Source of the DNA: Progne subis subis
Taxonomy: Eukaryota; Chordata; Aves; Passeriformes; Hirundinidae
Direction: 5' to 3'
Length of the DNA: 64,000 nt
NCBI GenBank assembly: GCA_022316685.1
Contig: JAKJHU010001414.1
Coordinates: forward strand, 1 to 64,000
Shown here: one piece after another, positions 32,080 to 42,562 of the stretch
Layout: each line of letters opens with the position of its first letter
Position numbering within the stretch: position 1 is the first letter of the stretch
Notes under the pieces: generated by a model
Told to the model about the DNA's origin: nothing
The model's database searches: none
The model's input: the letters and a program-made list of their open reading frames with translations, nothing else
Program-made: the position numbers and the translations under genes

Positions 32080-32556
32080 CCTTGATAAAACTGAAAATAG
32101 GTCCTCAAAAGGAAGAAATCACATTTTTGGTGGACACAGAAGCTACTAGGTCCACAGTTAAGAAAACTACCACAAGGATGTGAAGCAAGTCGTGAACATG
32201 TCCCAGGAATTGGGGTTAAAGGAGAAGTTTTTCAGATTCCTGTATTTAAAAATGTGCAGATTGAATCGGATATAAAATTTTGGACTGAATGATTTGTTAT
32301 TAATACCAGAGGCTGATAATAATTTATTAGGAAGGGCCTTAATAATAGCCTTGAGGATTAAAATAACACTCTGTGAAGGAAAACTTAAAATCTATTCTTT
32401 AACCAAAAAAGATAATTTCGAGATTAGCGACACAGTGTGGTGTACTGGTGAAGTAGGAAAATTAAACATTCAGCCCATTAGCATTGAAATACAGAACCCA
32501 GAAATCCCCATTGGAGTAAAACAATATCCGATATCACTGGAAGGTCGGAAGGATTG
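32080..32556 (+). pseudogene. pro: ERV-4 protease with altered active site
   Basis: The active-site segment reads LVDTEATRS near 32127-32153, where the ERV-2 protease has VVDTGAERT. The catalytic triad DTG is therefore DTE (codon GAA at about 32139). A frameshift follows, with a stop near 32180. The C-terminal half (LLIPEADNNLLGRAL) is open at 32294-32557. ERV-6 has the same DTE change. Confidence 0.8.
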
Positions 32557-34436
32557 AAACCGGTCGTTGAGAATTGAGTACATCAGGGGGTGTTGGAGTC
32601 CTGTGTGTCACCACATCATACCCCCATCCTGCCGGTAAAGAAGCCTGATGGTAGCTACCGACTAGTCCAGGATCTCAGAGCAGTAAATCAAAGAACCATT
32701 ACCCGCTTTCCAGGAGTAGCTAAGCCAGATTCCTCCTAATTACATTTGGTACAGTGTCGTGGATTTAAAGGATGCCTTTTGAACTTGCCCTCTGGATGAG
32801 GGCAGTAGGGATTGCCTTTGAGTAGGAGGACCCAGATACAGGTAGGAGAGAGCAATTAAGGTGAACGGTGCTACCGCAAGGTTTTACAGAGGCACCGAAT
32901 CTTTTTGGGAGGGCATTAGAAAATCTTTGGAAGTCCTTTGAGTTACCCAAAGGAATTAAGCTGCTACAGTATGTAGATGATTTGTTAGTAGCAGGAGAAA
33001 CTGAAGAGGAAGCTAGAAAGGGTACTATTAAGCTTCTAAATTTTCTGGGAGAAAACGGGCTGAAGATATCAAAGTCAAAATTGCAGTTTGTAGAGTCAGA
33101 AGTGCAGTGTTTAGGTCATTGGATTAGTAAGCAAAAGAAAAAGCTAGACCCTGAAAGGGTTCCAGGAATATTGAACATGGGACCCCCAAAGTCTAAAAGA
33201 AAAATAAAGCAGTTTTTGGGTCTTTTGGGTTATTGTAGGCAAGAGAAAGTAGTGTTTAGTAGAAAAGTAAAATTTCTATATGAGAAATTAACTACCAATC
33301 ACTTGAAATGGGATGAAAGGGATCAAGAAAAAATTGAGCAAGTTGAAGAAGCCCTACTGCAAGCTCCTGTACTGAGTCTTCCCAATTTAGACAAGCCTTT
33401 TCAATCATTTCTTAATACAGTTGATCAAATGGCTTATGAAGTATTGACTCAAGATTAGGCAGGAAGCCGAAAGCCAGTAGGATATTATTCCAAATTATTG
33501 GATCCAATTAGTAAGAGTTGGCCAACATGCCTGCAAGCTCTGGTAGTCACTGCTGTGTTAGTAGAAGAAGCCCGAAAGGTAACATTTGGGGCACCACTGG
33601 AAGTGTACACACCGCACAATATTAGGGAAATCCTTGCTAAAGAAGCCAAAACATGGTTAACATAGCAGAATATTAAAATATGAGGCTATCTTGATAGACT
33701 CTCCAGAATTAGAGCTGAGAGTGACAAATATACAAAGCCCCAATCAGTTCCTTTATGGAGACCCAGGGGAAGAATTAATACATGATTGCACAGAGGTCAT
33801 AGAGTTACAAATAAAAAAACCACCCAGATTTAAGAGAACAAGAATTAAAAAGAGGGGAAAAATTATTTATAGACTGATCATCCCGAGTGGTAGATGGAAG
33901 AAGGAAATCTGGGTATGCCATAATTCATGGAGAAAAACTGTAAGTAAAAGAATCTGGGCCCCTTAGCCCGTCCTGGTCAGCACAAGCCTGTGAACTCTAT
34001 GCATTATTCTGTGCGTTGCTGTTATTAAAGGATCGAGAAGGGACCATATACACCGACTCAAAATATGCCTTTGGGGTGGTGCACACATTTAGAAAAATTT
34101 GGAAAGAAAGGGGACTTATAAACACTCAAAAAAAAAAAAAAAAAAAAAAAAGGATTAGTGCACCAAGGATTGATAATTCAAATTCTTAAAGCTTTGAAGA
34201 GTCCAAAAAAGATAGCAGTGGTTCATGTGAAAGGCCACCAGAGGGGGAGAAAGATTAAAACAAAAAGGAACGATTTAGCTGATGATAAAGCGAAGAAAGC
34301 TGCCCTGAGGGAAAACAGCAATGTAATTATGACTTTTCAGGAAGCAGGAACACAAAATCAAGTACCACACTTTTCTTTAACAGAAGTAGAAGCCATGAAA
34401 AACCTAGGAGCAACTTTAAAAGAGGGACAATGAATT
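32557..34436 (+). pseudogene. pol: ERV-4 pol: RT and RNase H only
   Basis: RT begins after the protease, with many lesions: a TGA at 32780-32782 and a TAG at 32823-32825, each at a Trp position, both also present in ERV-6. The open stretch 32868-33458 has YVDD, LGENGLKISKSKLQ and the thumb region, ending in a TAG (33456-33458) that is TGG in ERV-6. The connection and RNase H continue in several frames to 34433, interrupted by a run of 23 A (34128-34150). After EGQ at 34430-34433 no integrase zinc site, D-D-E core or C-terminal domain follows; the accessory frame is reached ~170 bases later. Confidence 0.87.
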
Positions 34437-34605
34437 CTCCATGACAAAACCACAGTTCAAACGGCAGAAAAAGGCAAGAACAACAAAGGATAATGAAAGT
34501 AAGATGTGGATATAGTAGGATACCCAGAAACAACAGAAAAAGATAAATTGTCTTGCTTAACCTGTTCAGGTTATAAAACTCATTTGATAGTTAACAATTA
34601 AATGT

Positions 34606-35301
34606 TTGTGTTTTGTAATTGCAACTAACTTTAATTTATTAGAAAAATTAGGCATTCTGGATTGGCTGTTGATGGCAACTCCATTGAGTTTGGAGGCAGA
34701 ACAATGCCAGTGGGAAGGGATTAGACACTTCCTTGATCAATGGGAACAGCCTGAACAGATTGAAAATCTTTTAAGAGGCCCTCAGTGACTAACACTAACA
34801 GATTTCAAGGAGGAACTGCAATTCCAGAAAAAGAGACTGGAAACACCTGTTACTAAAAGAGTCCAAGAACAAGTAACACACTGGGAGTGTACTAAGCATG
34901 GCTTAGAGCGTCGCCCATGGGTTTGTGTTATTTGTACGCTTTGCCTTAATTTGTGGTGGAGAGTAACAAGAGCAGAAGAAAGAGAGAGACAATTGATTTG
35001 TTTAACTTGCTTAGATGGTGTCCATGAACAGTTAACTTTAAAAAGCTTTTCCAGTGATTTTTTTGGAACAACTTTGAGATATGAAGATGGAACCTTTTAG
35101 GCAATGGTCCAAATAATAGAAAATTTAGACCAATGAGTTTTTACTATATTAGCTTTTGATCAGGTGAGAGAGCAAACGATTCATAATATTATAGACCAGT
35201 GTATCATCATTAACAGTTGCTGTGGAGAAGGAATTTGTGTGCCACGCTATAGACACATTTCTTACGTGAACTGGCATTGCAAGTGTGCCTATTGGTGGTG
35301 A
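34606..35301 (+). pseudogene. ERV-4 Cys-rich accessory frame, three in-frame stops
   Basis: One frame runs ~231 codons without a frameshift but with stops at 34786-34788, 35098-35100 and 35134-35136. The centre has HWECTKH, then PWVCVICTLC, a WW pair and CLTC followed by H, the same order of Cys pairs and Trp as in ERV-2 and ERV-5. A second small Cys group (CCGEGIC, CKC) lies near the end. The true start is not evident because the upstream part lacks a good ATG. Function unknown; zinc binding is likely from the spacing. The next ~230 bases (35302-35529) hold no recognised gene. Confidence 0.6.
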
Positions 35302-35529
35302 TGAAGACTTAATAATAATCCCCAACTTTGGAGCAAAAAGCTACCAACAAATCAGGTTGTTACCTGAAGTAGTGAAAAAGCAAATCTTATCGTGGTTGGC
35401 ACATCTCCAGAGCTTTACTGGTTTAGTCTAAAAGAAGAAGTAGCTGACTAACCCAGAGGGAAAGAGAGGGAGAGGGAGAGGGCAGTGCTGCGAGAACTGT
35501 GAGTAATCTGTGCCATCCTTGAAACAAAC

Positions 35530-37787
35530 ATGAGGCCAAGGGTACCAGTGAGACCAAATGCACCAGTGACTAGATCCCAGGATATAAACTTTGCTGCCAA
35601 GAATCCTGACATCTTGGCCCTTCACTGCAACCCAAAGGGCCTTGAGGATGGTAGAAAGTCAAAACTCCTGAGGATTATTTTCACTGTGTTTGTGGTGATG
35701 CCCTTGGCATCTGGCCAAACCTATGAAGCCACTCTGGACAGAGTCCATGAGAGAAGGGAATGAGCAATGCAGGAACAAACAATAATAAAACAAGCAGCAC
35801 AAGTGTGGGCAATGAGAGAAAAATTGATGCAAAACCAAAGTCCCAATAATGTTGATCCCTGTAATAAATGCCATCAGTCCATGTGGGTCAAGGACAAGAT
35901 GGAATTTGTGTTTGTGGCATATCCATATGTTAATGCTGCCTGCTATGATCACAGCAATTTTATAGATGTTTGTGTTAAAAATAGAAAACTGGATTGGGCA
36001 GGGAAAAATTTAGCATTTAATGGACCAGCTCCTTATCCTTATAGCGATCAAATCTGTCCTAAGTATGAATTTTTTTTGTTTGTTTGTTTTGAGAAAGATG
36101 AGAATGGGAATGATCCAAGTATAGGTATAGGAGGTACAGCACTAAGGAAAAAAAGAAGAAAACCCAAAAGAAACAAAAGAAATATGTAAAAAGGCCATAG
36201 GGAAAGAATTAAAGGAAGTGGATAAGCTGTATGAACAATTAAAGCATCAGTATAGCAACTGGGATTTGACAACCTCAACTAAGAACCTTTTTGTAGCTTT
36301 GATGCAAGAAATTGCTACAGAATTAGGATTATCCAAATGCTGGATCTGTGGGGGACTTGGAATGGCTGAAAGATGGCTGTGGAGAGGTGAGAGTCTAGCT
36401 CCAGAACAATTTTTAAAATGGAATCATACTCAAATTTCCAAGACATTAAAACCACCTCAAGGATGGATTTTGAGTTATCAAGTAATTGGAACAGTCTGTA
36501 TAACTTGAGAAGGAAGGAAATACAATGAAGTAGTAGGATATACTCCTTGTATATCTACTTCAGTAGTTCATTCGAATAATAAAACTAAGACCTGGCAACC
36601 AAAATCTTTTACTGGGTATTGGGGAATAACAAAGGAAATGAATTGTGAGTGGAATAATCAAACTGATTTGTGCTGGCATAAAAGTCCTGGAGCTAACCCC
36701 TACCAATCCAAAAAAAAGACCAAAAATCCTACTGGGAACAACCAGAAAAAAACAGATAGAAAATGGAAAGCCCCTGATGGAATATATTGCATTTGTGGGC
36801 AATGAGCATAGAGTGAATTACCTCAAAAGTGTGAGGAATCCTGTACCTTAGGAGTTATACGACCCTCCTTCTTCGTCATACCAAGGTCTAGGAGCAATAT
36901 GCTGGGAACACCACTTGATGAGACTCTAGAAAGGAATAAAAGAGATTTAGACCTCAACTTCCCAAAGGCAGGGGGAAACCAGGAATGGGGGGAAGACAAA
37001 CGGCCTGCAGAAAGAATCATAGCATATTATGACCCAGCAACTTGGGCTGAGGGTGGATCTTGGGGATATAGGATCCCCAATTTATCTATTGAATTGGTTG
37101 ATAAGACTCCAGGCAGGAGTGGAGGTTGTATCAAACCATACTTCTGATGCCCTAAAGTTACTGGCCAAGCAGCATTCACAAATGTGAGCATTTGTATATC
37201 AAACCAGAATTGCCCTAGATTATCTGTTGGCTGAAGAAGGGGGAGTTTGAGGAAGTTTTAATGAATCTGAGTGCTGTGTGGAGAGAGATGATCATGGGGA
37301 AGCCATCACAAAACTTGCTGGGGAAATTAAAAGGATGGCACACATACCTGTTCAAAAGTGGAATTCTATTCCAAAAATGGATTGTTGGGATAACCTCTTT
37401 GGAGGAGTCTGGTGGAAGAAGGTGGGATTTATGCTGTTATGTTCTAGATTAGGATTGTTATTCTTACCATGCATGATTCCATGTCTTCTTAGACTAATCC
37501 ACCCAGTGATACAAGGAATGCAAATGACAGCAATGCCCATTGATCCAGAATTGGCAGCAAAAGGGAAACCAGATTCTTTGCTGATATTAAAAGCTAAACT
37601 TACTCACACTCAAAAGAAAGGACCCGAAGAGATGTTGACTGAACATAAAGAGACTACTCTAGCACAAGAGATGTCAACCAAATTTGAGAAGGAATGCGAA
37701 AAGTTTGGTGAAGCATGGGAGATGTTAGAAAAATTAGAGGCTGAAATGAGAGAGCATGAAAACCTGGATTATTTGGAATATAGATGA
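35530..37787 (+). pseudogene. env: ERV-4 env, multiple breaks
   Basis: The first stretch (35530-35763) has a hydrophobic signal-like segment (RIIFTVFVVMPLASG) and ends with an in-frame TGA, then continues in the same frame to 36189. Frameshifts lead to 36218-36508, which carries CWICGG, and on through further frames. The RNKRD cleavage-like site is near 36931-36945, followed by PATWAEGGSWGY. In the transmembrane subunit the first Cys of the C-x7-CC motif is a TGA (37249-37251). The paired-Trp region, anchor (37420-37490) and an acidic cytoplasmic tail end at 37787. Confidence 0.82.
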
Positions 37788-37832
37788 AATCGAGATTCAG
37801 TTTTAATTAAAAAGCATGAATCAATATGATTA

Positions 37833-37852
37833 AAAAGAGAAACTGGGGAAAT
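37833..37852 (+). promoter_or_regulatory. Polypurine tract of ERV-4
   Basis: AAAAAGAGAAACTGGGGAAA precedes the TG of the LTR; it is purine-rich with one CT interruption. Confidence 0.65.
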
Positions 37853-38671
37853 TGTAATAAGTGAAAATGATTTATGCTAATTGTAACTGTAACAATATTT
37901 TAAAAATATATATTTTAGAAAACATTTGTTATAAAGTAGTAAAAGAAAAAGCAGATGTGAGTAGTGTTACAGAGCAGGTGGGCCCCTTGGCAGATGCTAC
38001 ATGAGAAAAATAAGATACAGGATGCAGTTTGAGATAAGCAAGAGTTTCAAAGCTGGATTGACCAAAGCTGGGACTACTCCAAGGTAGGGAGATGGGCCCT
38101 TTGCAGATGTGATGGGATACAGGATGTCTTAAGATAGAACTGGCCTTGCGATGGACAAAGCCAGGACTATTCCAAGGTATGGAGTCTGGGTGGTGGTTTG
38201 ACCGATGAAATAATTACTTTTTAGAACATAATGCTTAATTATGTATAATACAAAACTTAGAGCGCACGCACAATCAGTAAGGTTATTCATAGGAGGAGAG
38301 GAAAATGATGAGCCTTCATCTGAAGAAGACCACCAAAAAGCCAAAAAGACCCCCTAACAGCAAGTGGAGCATGAGCTATGTAGTATAGTGACATAGATTT
38401 TAAGAATTGGAGATAGAAGGAGATTCATGAGAAATATTAATGAATATGTATTAGCATACAATATATAAGTTTAACTTGGATTACTTTGTTTTATACATGA
38501 GGTAGGGTGAGAAGCCCTCCCTCCGTACCCTGGTCAGTTTTGCTTATGCATTATCTGAACAGTACTTATCTTTAATTAATCACTGCCCAATTTTTTGTAT
38601 ATGTTTGATTATAAAATGCTACTTAAATAAAATTGCATTGCTGCAAAATTCAACTTTGTTGCTTATTAAAT
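37853..38671 (+). repeat. 3' LTR of ERV-4
   Basis: It starts TGTAATAAGTGAAAATG and matches the ERV-6 5' LTR (58361-59208). U3 holds a direct duplication of ~105 bp: 37978-38090 and 38091-38195 both contain GGCAGATG or GCAGATG, ATACAGGATG, GGACTA(C/T)TCCAAGGTA. A TATA-like GTATAATAC lies near 38240 and AATAAA near 38625. It stops about 30-40 bases short of the ERV-6 LTR end and meets repeat S flank, so the 3' end is truncated or rearranged. Confidence 0.85.
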
Positions 38672-38689
38672 AAGACATATAGAGCTCCA

Positions 38690-39060
38690 CTTAAAACCCT
38701 CCCTTCCTTCTTTCCTTCCTTCCTTCCTTTCTTCTTTGCTTCTGCCTTTCTCTCTCATTTCTTTCTTTCTTTCTTTCTTGGAAGTAGGTGCCCTTACCCT
38801 CCCAAAATCACTGCCCCTCCACCTCAGCCCTGCACAGCACAGTACTTTAAACTCAGCCTTCCCAATTTCACAGCAATCTCCCACAAGACAATTCCAGGTC
38901 TCAAAATTCCTAAAAGCACCAGCAGCCTTTAAAAACTGCTTCTTGCTTTCCCTCCCTCTACTCCCCTACTCCATGAGCACAAACCACCCCATCCCCCCAC
39001 TGCAATCCCTACTCCTCCCAACTTTCCTGCCACCCTCACGCTGCAATTACACCCCAAATT
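38690..39060 (-). repeat. Repeat S, copy 2, with (GAAA)n end
   Basis: Read on the minus strand it goes from a G-rich end through the same ordered blocks as S copy 1 to a GAAA/GGAA microsatellite (38695-38780). It shows the same association of S with a tetranucleotide purine repeat. No coding capacity was recognised. Confidence 0.65.
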
Positions 39061-39061
39061 A

Positions 39062-39130
39062 CACTGCCCCATCCCATCCCATCCCATCCCATCCCATCCC
39101 ATCCCATCCCATCCCATCCCATCCCATCCC
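39062..39130. repeat. (CATCC)n microsatellite
   Basis: About 13 copies of CATCC (GGATG on the other strand) adjoin repeat S, where S copy 1 has a GTGTG-type repeat. Confidence 0.95.
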
Positions 39131-39152
39131 TTCTGGGCAGGAAGTCCCCTCC

Positions 39153-39522
39153 TGTGGAAGAACGGGAGACGAGCCTCATGCTATCATGATCAACAAGTCT
39201 CAGATTTATTAACGTGCTCGCGTACAGATATAGTGCAGTTAATTAGTTCATGCATATTACAAAATTGTAGCTCCTGATTGGTTCGCTATTTCACAATGCA
39301 TATTCTTTTTACAGTTAGCCTTGTGGTTACAGCTACAAGATTTCTGCTAATCAACATCCTTGTTATTTTGAAAATTCTCTGTACAAGGACACAGTATCCG
39401 TGCTGTTTGTCACGTCGTCCTGCATGTTCTCTGCTAAACCTTAACAAGTCAGATCTTCTCATGGCCTTTACTTTGCAGCATGGCCTTTACTTTGCAGCCA
39501 TGCCTCAGACAATCTCTCCACA
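39153..39522 (-). repeat. 3' LTR of ERV-5
   Basis: Plus-strand reading: TGTGGAAGAACGGGAG ... ATCTCTCCACA, aligned end to end with 45852-46221. It follows the polypurine tract on the minus strand. Confidence 0.92.
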
Positions 39523-40766
39523 CTTCCCCCGTTTTCTTTTGATTGTACCAATAAATGCTGATTAAACATAGTTTGCATTGTTTGCTGTATGGCATTTTGT
39601 AAACACATACAAATACATGGAAGGCAGGTAATTGTTAAAAGGATCACAATGCCTATCACCACAGCTATTTTTAATATAGAGGTAATCCAAGGTCCAAGTC
39701 CTAAAGAAGCAAGCCACCCATCTAAACCCCATCCTTGTTCTAATCACAACTGTCCTGTCAATTTCCTTAAGTTATCGATTTGAGCATGAATAGATTGTGA
39801 ATGGTCAGACAAGTTCATACAACACATTCCTTCAAATTCCTCACAACCATGTCCTTGTGCTAAAAGCAGGAAATCTATCGCTGCTCTGTTTTGCAGGGTG
39901 GCATGTCTGACTGAATCTACATCAGCCAACAAGTTGCTTAAAGCAAGGGAGGTGGCATTGGTCTGTTTTGCTAACCAGCATCCTAGTTTATTTAAGGTAG
40001 CTAAACTTTGAGCACTGGCTACTCCAGGAGCTAAAATAGATGCAAAAATTCTTTGCTCCGCAGACCAAAAATCAACATTTGAATCACATTCCTTTGTAAA
40101 TTGGTGGGCTATTCGTTTTTCCCGCCTGTGCCTGTGATGCCGTGTGTAATTTAAAATCATGGAAGTGTTCGGGGTAAGTAGCGATAGTCGCCCTAGTGTG
40201 CATGGACCACCTCTTAATCGAGAAGGGATACCTGCCCAGGCTCTATCTCCACAGATTAAAAACATGCCTGTTGGCAATGTAAGTGGTGCATTTGTTGAAA
40301 CAGAGATCTTGTTAGCAGTATAATTGCACCACGTTGAGGCATTTTGATAAATTAGCAAGGAGGAATTGACTGTTGTTGTATAATTGGTCCCTTGGCCTTT
40401 TTGGGTTACACTTCTGTAATTAAAATAAACACATGCATCAGCTTTAACTGACCCCAACAATTCTATCTCTTGTGGTTCCAAAGGTGCGAGGGGCAAATAA
40501 GGCACCCATTGATCCCACGCATTCGCTGTTGTCCGTGATTCGTTGGCCTTGCATGTTGGTATTTTTGATGGACAAGGCCATGTGTCTGCAGGCACTCCCA
40601 CTAAGCAGGTGGAAAACGGGTTTCCTGGAGTTGATAAAGAAAGGCATATGGCTTCTTGATTAGTGAGATTAGCTAAGGTAACCCATATATTTGTTTTTGG
40701 CTGAGGGGAAACCCAAAAAGCACTCGTTATTTGTGTAAAAAGGGTCAAAACACATAACAATCTCAT
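39468..40766 (-). pseudogene. env: ERV-5 env (ASLV-like), one in-frame stop
   Basis: ATG at 40766-40764 starts a signal peptide (residues 1-17, LLCVLTLFTQITSA). The surface subunit is short (~200 residues) with several N-glycosylation sequons. RHRREKR near residue 210 is a furin-type site. The transmembrane subunit has C-x6-CC in GCEEFEGMCC and a following NLSDHSQS, as in avian leukosis-type Env. A TGA at 39744-39746 ends the 340 codon frame. The same frame continues with a membrane anchor (~39700-39600) and runs past the polypurine tract into the LTR to 39468. The stop removes the anchor, so at most a secreted form could be made. Confidence 0.87.
39523..39540 (-). promoter_or_regulatory. Polypurine tract of ERV-5
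   Basis: The minus strand reads AAAAGAAAACGGGGGAAG directly before the 3' LTR start. Confidence 0.85.
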
Positions 40767-40768
40767 AT

Positions 40769-41377
40769 TTACTCGTTGTTTCTTTTGTCCTTCCTTGCTT
40801 TCCTTTTTATCTTAAGCTGTTTAAACCTTGGATTGAGATGTTCCCATTCCGAAGGTACCACAGTCCACTGGCGGGGAATATAACAATAGGTCTCACACTT
40901 TTTCTGGGTAATTTCTGTATGAACTAAGGCTTTTACTCTAATTATTGAATGTTGTAACTGCCAGCGGGCATAGGCTAAATGTAGCTGCTCTCTGTTTTCA
41001 AACAGAGTTATTGCTTGTGGAAAAGGTAATCCAGTGGCCTTTGCTAGTGCCTGATGATGACTTTCACTCCTCCAAGAGCGTCTACAGGCTAAGCACCATA
41101 GCTCACCCAATAATGACTGTTGATGAATCCACTCGTGTTGCCTACATCCCCCACAATGTATTAAAACCCAAGCACGGTGCTGTCGGTCCCAACAACAAAG
41201 ACAGCCCTGTGTTCTAATATTCCCCAACTGATAGTTTGCTAAACAAGTTAACAAATATGTGAATTGATCCGTAGTAACCGGGTAGCAAAGCAAAGGATCA
41301 AGCACTGTCCGGAGAAACTCCCGGTGGGGGCGGATCAGGCTGTCCAGGCGCAGTCGAGGGTTCCTGATGCCCTCCAC
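40769..41377 (-). CDS. ERV-5 Cys-rich accessory protein between pol and env
   Basis: 202 codons, open. It starts inside the end of the integrase frame in another frame and ends TAA two bases before the env ATG. Residues 59-98 hold C59, C61, C62, H67, W70, C75, C78, W83, C95, C98, which can form two zinc sites, then an SHH pair. A long central helix-like segment and a strongly basic C-terminus (KRKARKDKR) follow. The Cys/Trp order matches the frames in ERV-2, ERV-3 and ERV-4 despite the different virus class. Not a known alpha- or betaretroviral gene to me. Nucleic-acid binding is inferred from zinc sites and basic tail only. It could also be an extended Env leader. Confidence 0.68.
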   Translation of the reverse strand: MEGIRNPRLRLDSLIRPHREFLRTVLDPLLCYPVTTDQFTYLLTCLANYQLGNIRTQGCLCCWDRQHRAWVLIHCGGCRQHEWIHQQSLLGELWCLACRRSWRSESHHQALAKATGLPFPQAITLFENREQLHLAYARWQLQHSIIRVKALVHTEITQKKCETYCYIPRQWTVVPSEWEHLNPRFKQLKIKRKARKDKRNNE

Positions 41378-41495
41378 TCTGAGGCTTCAAGGCTGGCTTT
41401 GTCCACCGGGCCGGGATCCACTCAGGACCTGTTGGGGTGGAAACACAAAGATATCCTCTTCCCCAGTATAGTACTCTTGCTGGACCTTGCCACAA
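41298..41495 (-). pseudogene. pol: ERV-5 integrase C-terminal domain fragment
   Basis: The frame has MWQGPARVLYWGRGYLCV and WIPARWTKPA, the SH3-like DNA-binding end of integrase, followed by a Pro/Gln-rich tail. It overlaps the accessory start. The zinc domain and the D-D-E core are absent upstream. Confidence 0.7.
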
Positions 41496-41503
41496 ACCTG
41501 TCT

Positions 41504-42562
41504 TTAAACATTATCCACTCCAATACCCAATTCTCCCCCAGTTTTCTTTTGAAGTTGAGTCAACGCGCCCATAAAGTGCGTAGGTCCCAGCCATATGGTG
41601 ATATCAACAGGTAGGTCTAGAGACCTGCGGCGAACTTGGCCTTGTATAACACAGTCGGCGATAAGTTGGATGACCTGACGCTGTTGAGAGGAGACAGATA
41701 CCGGTTGAGCAGGGTCAGTGCCTTTGAGCAGGGGGCGCAGCTGATCAATAAGTTCATTAGGAATCCCAATGATAGGCCTGAGCCACTGCAAATCTCCTAA
41801 CAATTTTTGCGCATCATGTAAAGTGGTAACATCACAGTGAAAGTCTAGTTTTTGTGGGGTAACTACTTGCTGTGTTAAAGTCAATCCCAAATATTTCCAT
41901 GGTGCTGAGTGCTGAATTTTTTCTGGGGCAACAACCAACTTATGCTCAGCAAGGGACTGTGTTATAATCTGAATTTGTAAATCCGAAAAGGGATGAGGCT
42001 GTGCAAATAAAATATCATCCATGTAATGATAAATAATCACTTTTGGCCATCTTTCCCGCAGTGGTTGCAAAGCAGCTTGGACAAAAAGTTGACAAAGTGT
42101 TGGACTGTTGCGCATGCCCTGGGGTAACACAGTCCATTCATACCGAGAGTCAGGGCTTTGACGATTTATGGCTGGTAAGGTAAATGCAAACCAACGTGTA
42201 TCCTGAGGGTGTAACGCAATGGTAAAAAAGCAGTCCTTTAAGTCAAGGATTAACAAAGGCCAGTCCTGGGGTAACATCGCTGGGCTGGGCAATCCAGGCT
42301 GAAGAGCTCCAGTTGGTTCCATTTGGGCATTCACAGCACGAAGATCGTGAAGCAGTCGATATTTCCCTGACTTCTTCTTAATAATAAATATAGGAGTATT
42401 CCAGGGGCTAGTGGACAATTTAAGATGACCCAATCGGAGTTGTTCCTGTACCAAGGCATGTGCCTGTTGTAAGCTTTCCCCTTTCAGTGGCCACTGCTTA
42501 ACCCACACTGGGTCGCTGGTAGTCCAAGTGAGGGCAATGGGGAAAGCCCAAGCAGCGGCCAT
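41504..42562 (-). CDS. pol: ERV-5 reverse transcriptase, truncated by deletion
   Basis: 352 codons. It contains the palm with LPQGMRNSP, the catalytic YMDD in YHYMDDILFA, and the thumb (KYLGLTLTQQVV, LLGDLQWLRP). The frame continues into the connection (TIWLGPTHFMGALTQ) and stops at GVDNV. RNase H and most of integrase are missing between here and 41495, a loss of roughly 1.5 kb compared with normal pol. The YMDD form is typical of alpha- and betaretroviruses, unlike the YVDD of ERV-2 and ERV-4. It begins at the end of the protease frame, in another frame, as in ribosomal frameshifting. Confidence 0.85.
   Translation of the reverse strand: MAAAWAFPIALTWTTSDPVWVKQWPLKGESLQQAHALVQEQLRLGHLKLSTSPWNTPIFIIKKKSGKYRLLHDLRAVNAQMEPTGALQPGLPSPAMLPQDWPLLILDLKDCFFTIALHPQDTRWFAFTLPAINRQSPDSRYEWTVLPQGMRNSPTLCQLFVQAALQPLRERWPKVIIYHYMDDILFAQPHPFSDLQIQIITQSLAEHKLVVAPEKIQHSAPWKYLGLTLTQQVVTPQKLDFHCDVTTLHDAQKLLGDLQWLRPIIGIPNELIDQLRPLLKGTDPAQPVSVSSQQRQVIQLIADCVIQGQVRRRSLDLPVDITIWLGPTHFMGALTQLQKKTGGELGIGVDNV

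Larger units (their letters stand above)
29646..38671 (+). mobile_element. ERV-4: gamma-like provirus lacking 5' LTR and integrase
   Basis: It begins inside the leader: 29646 corresponds to 59268 of ERV-6, so its own 5' LTR and primer site are missing and LTR-C stands there instead. Order: leader, gag, pro, pol without integrase, accessory frame, env, polypurine tract, 3' LTR. It is closely similar to ERV-6 and shares inactivating changes with it. All protein genes are broken. Confidence 0.9.

Noticed and set aside
39062..39130. Telomere-like repeat
   Set aside because: The unit is CATCC, not TTAGGG.
39744..40766. ERV-5 Env as a functional captured envelope (syncytin-like) gene
   Set aside because: The in-frame TGA removes the membrane anchor, and nothing shows conservation or expression.
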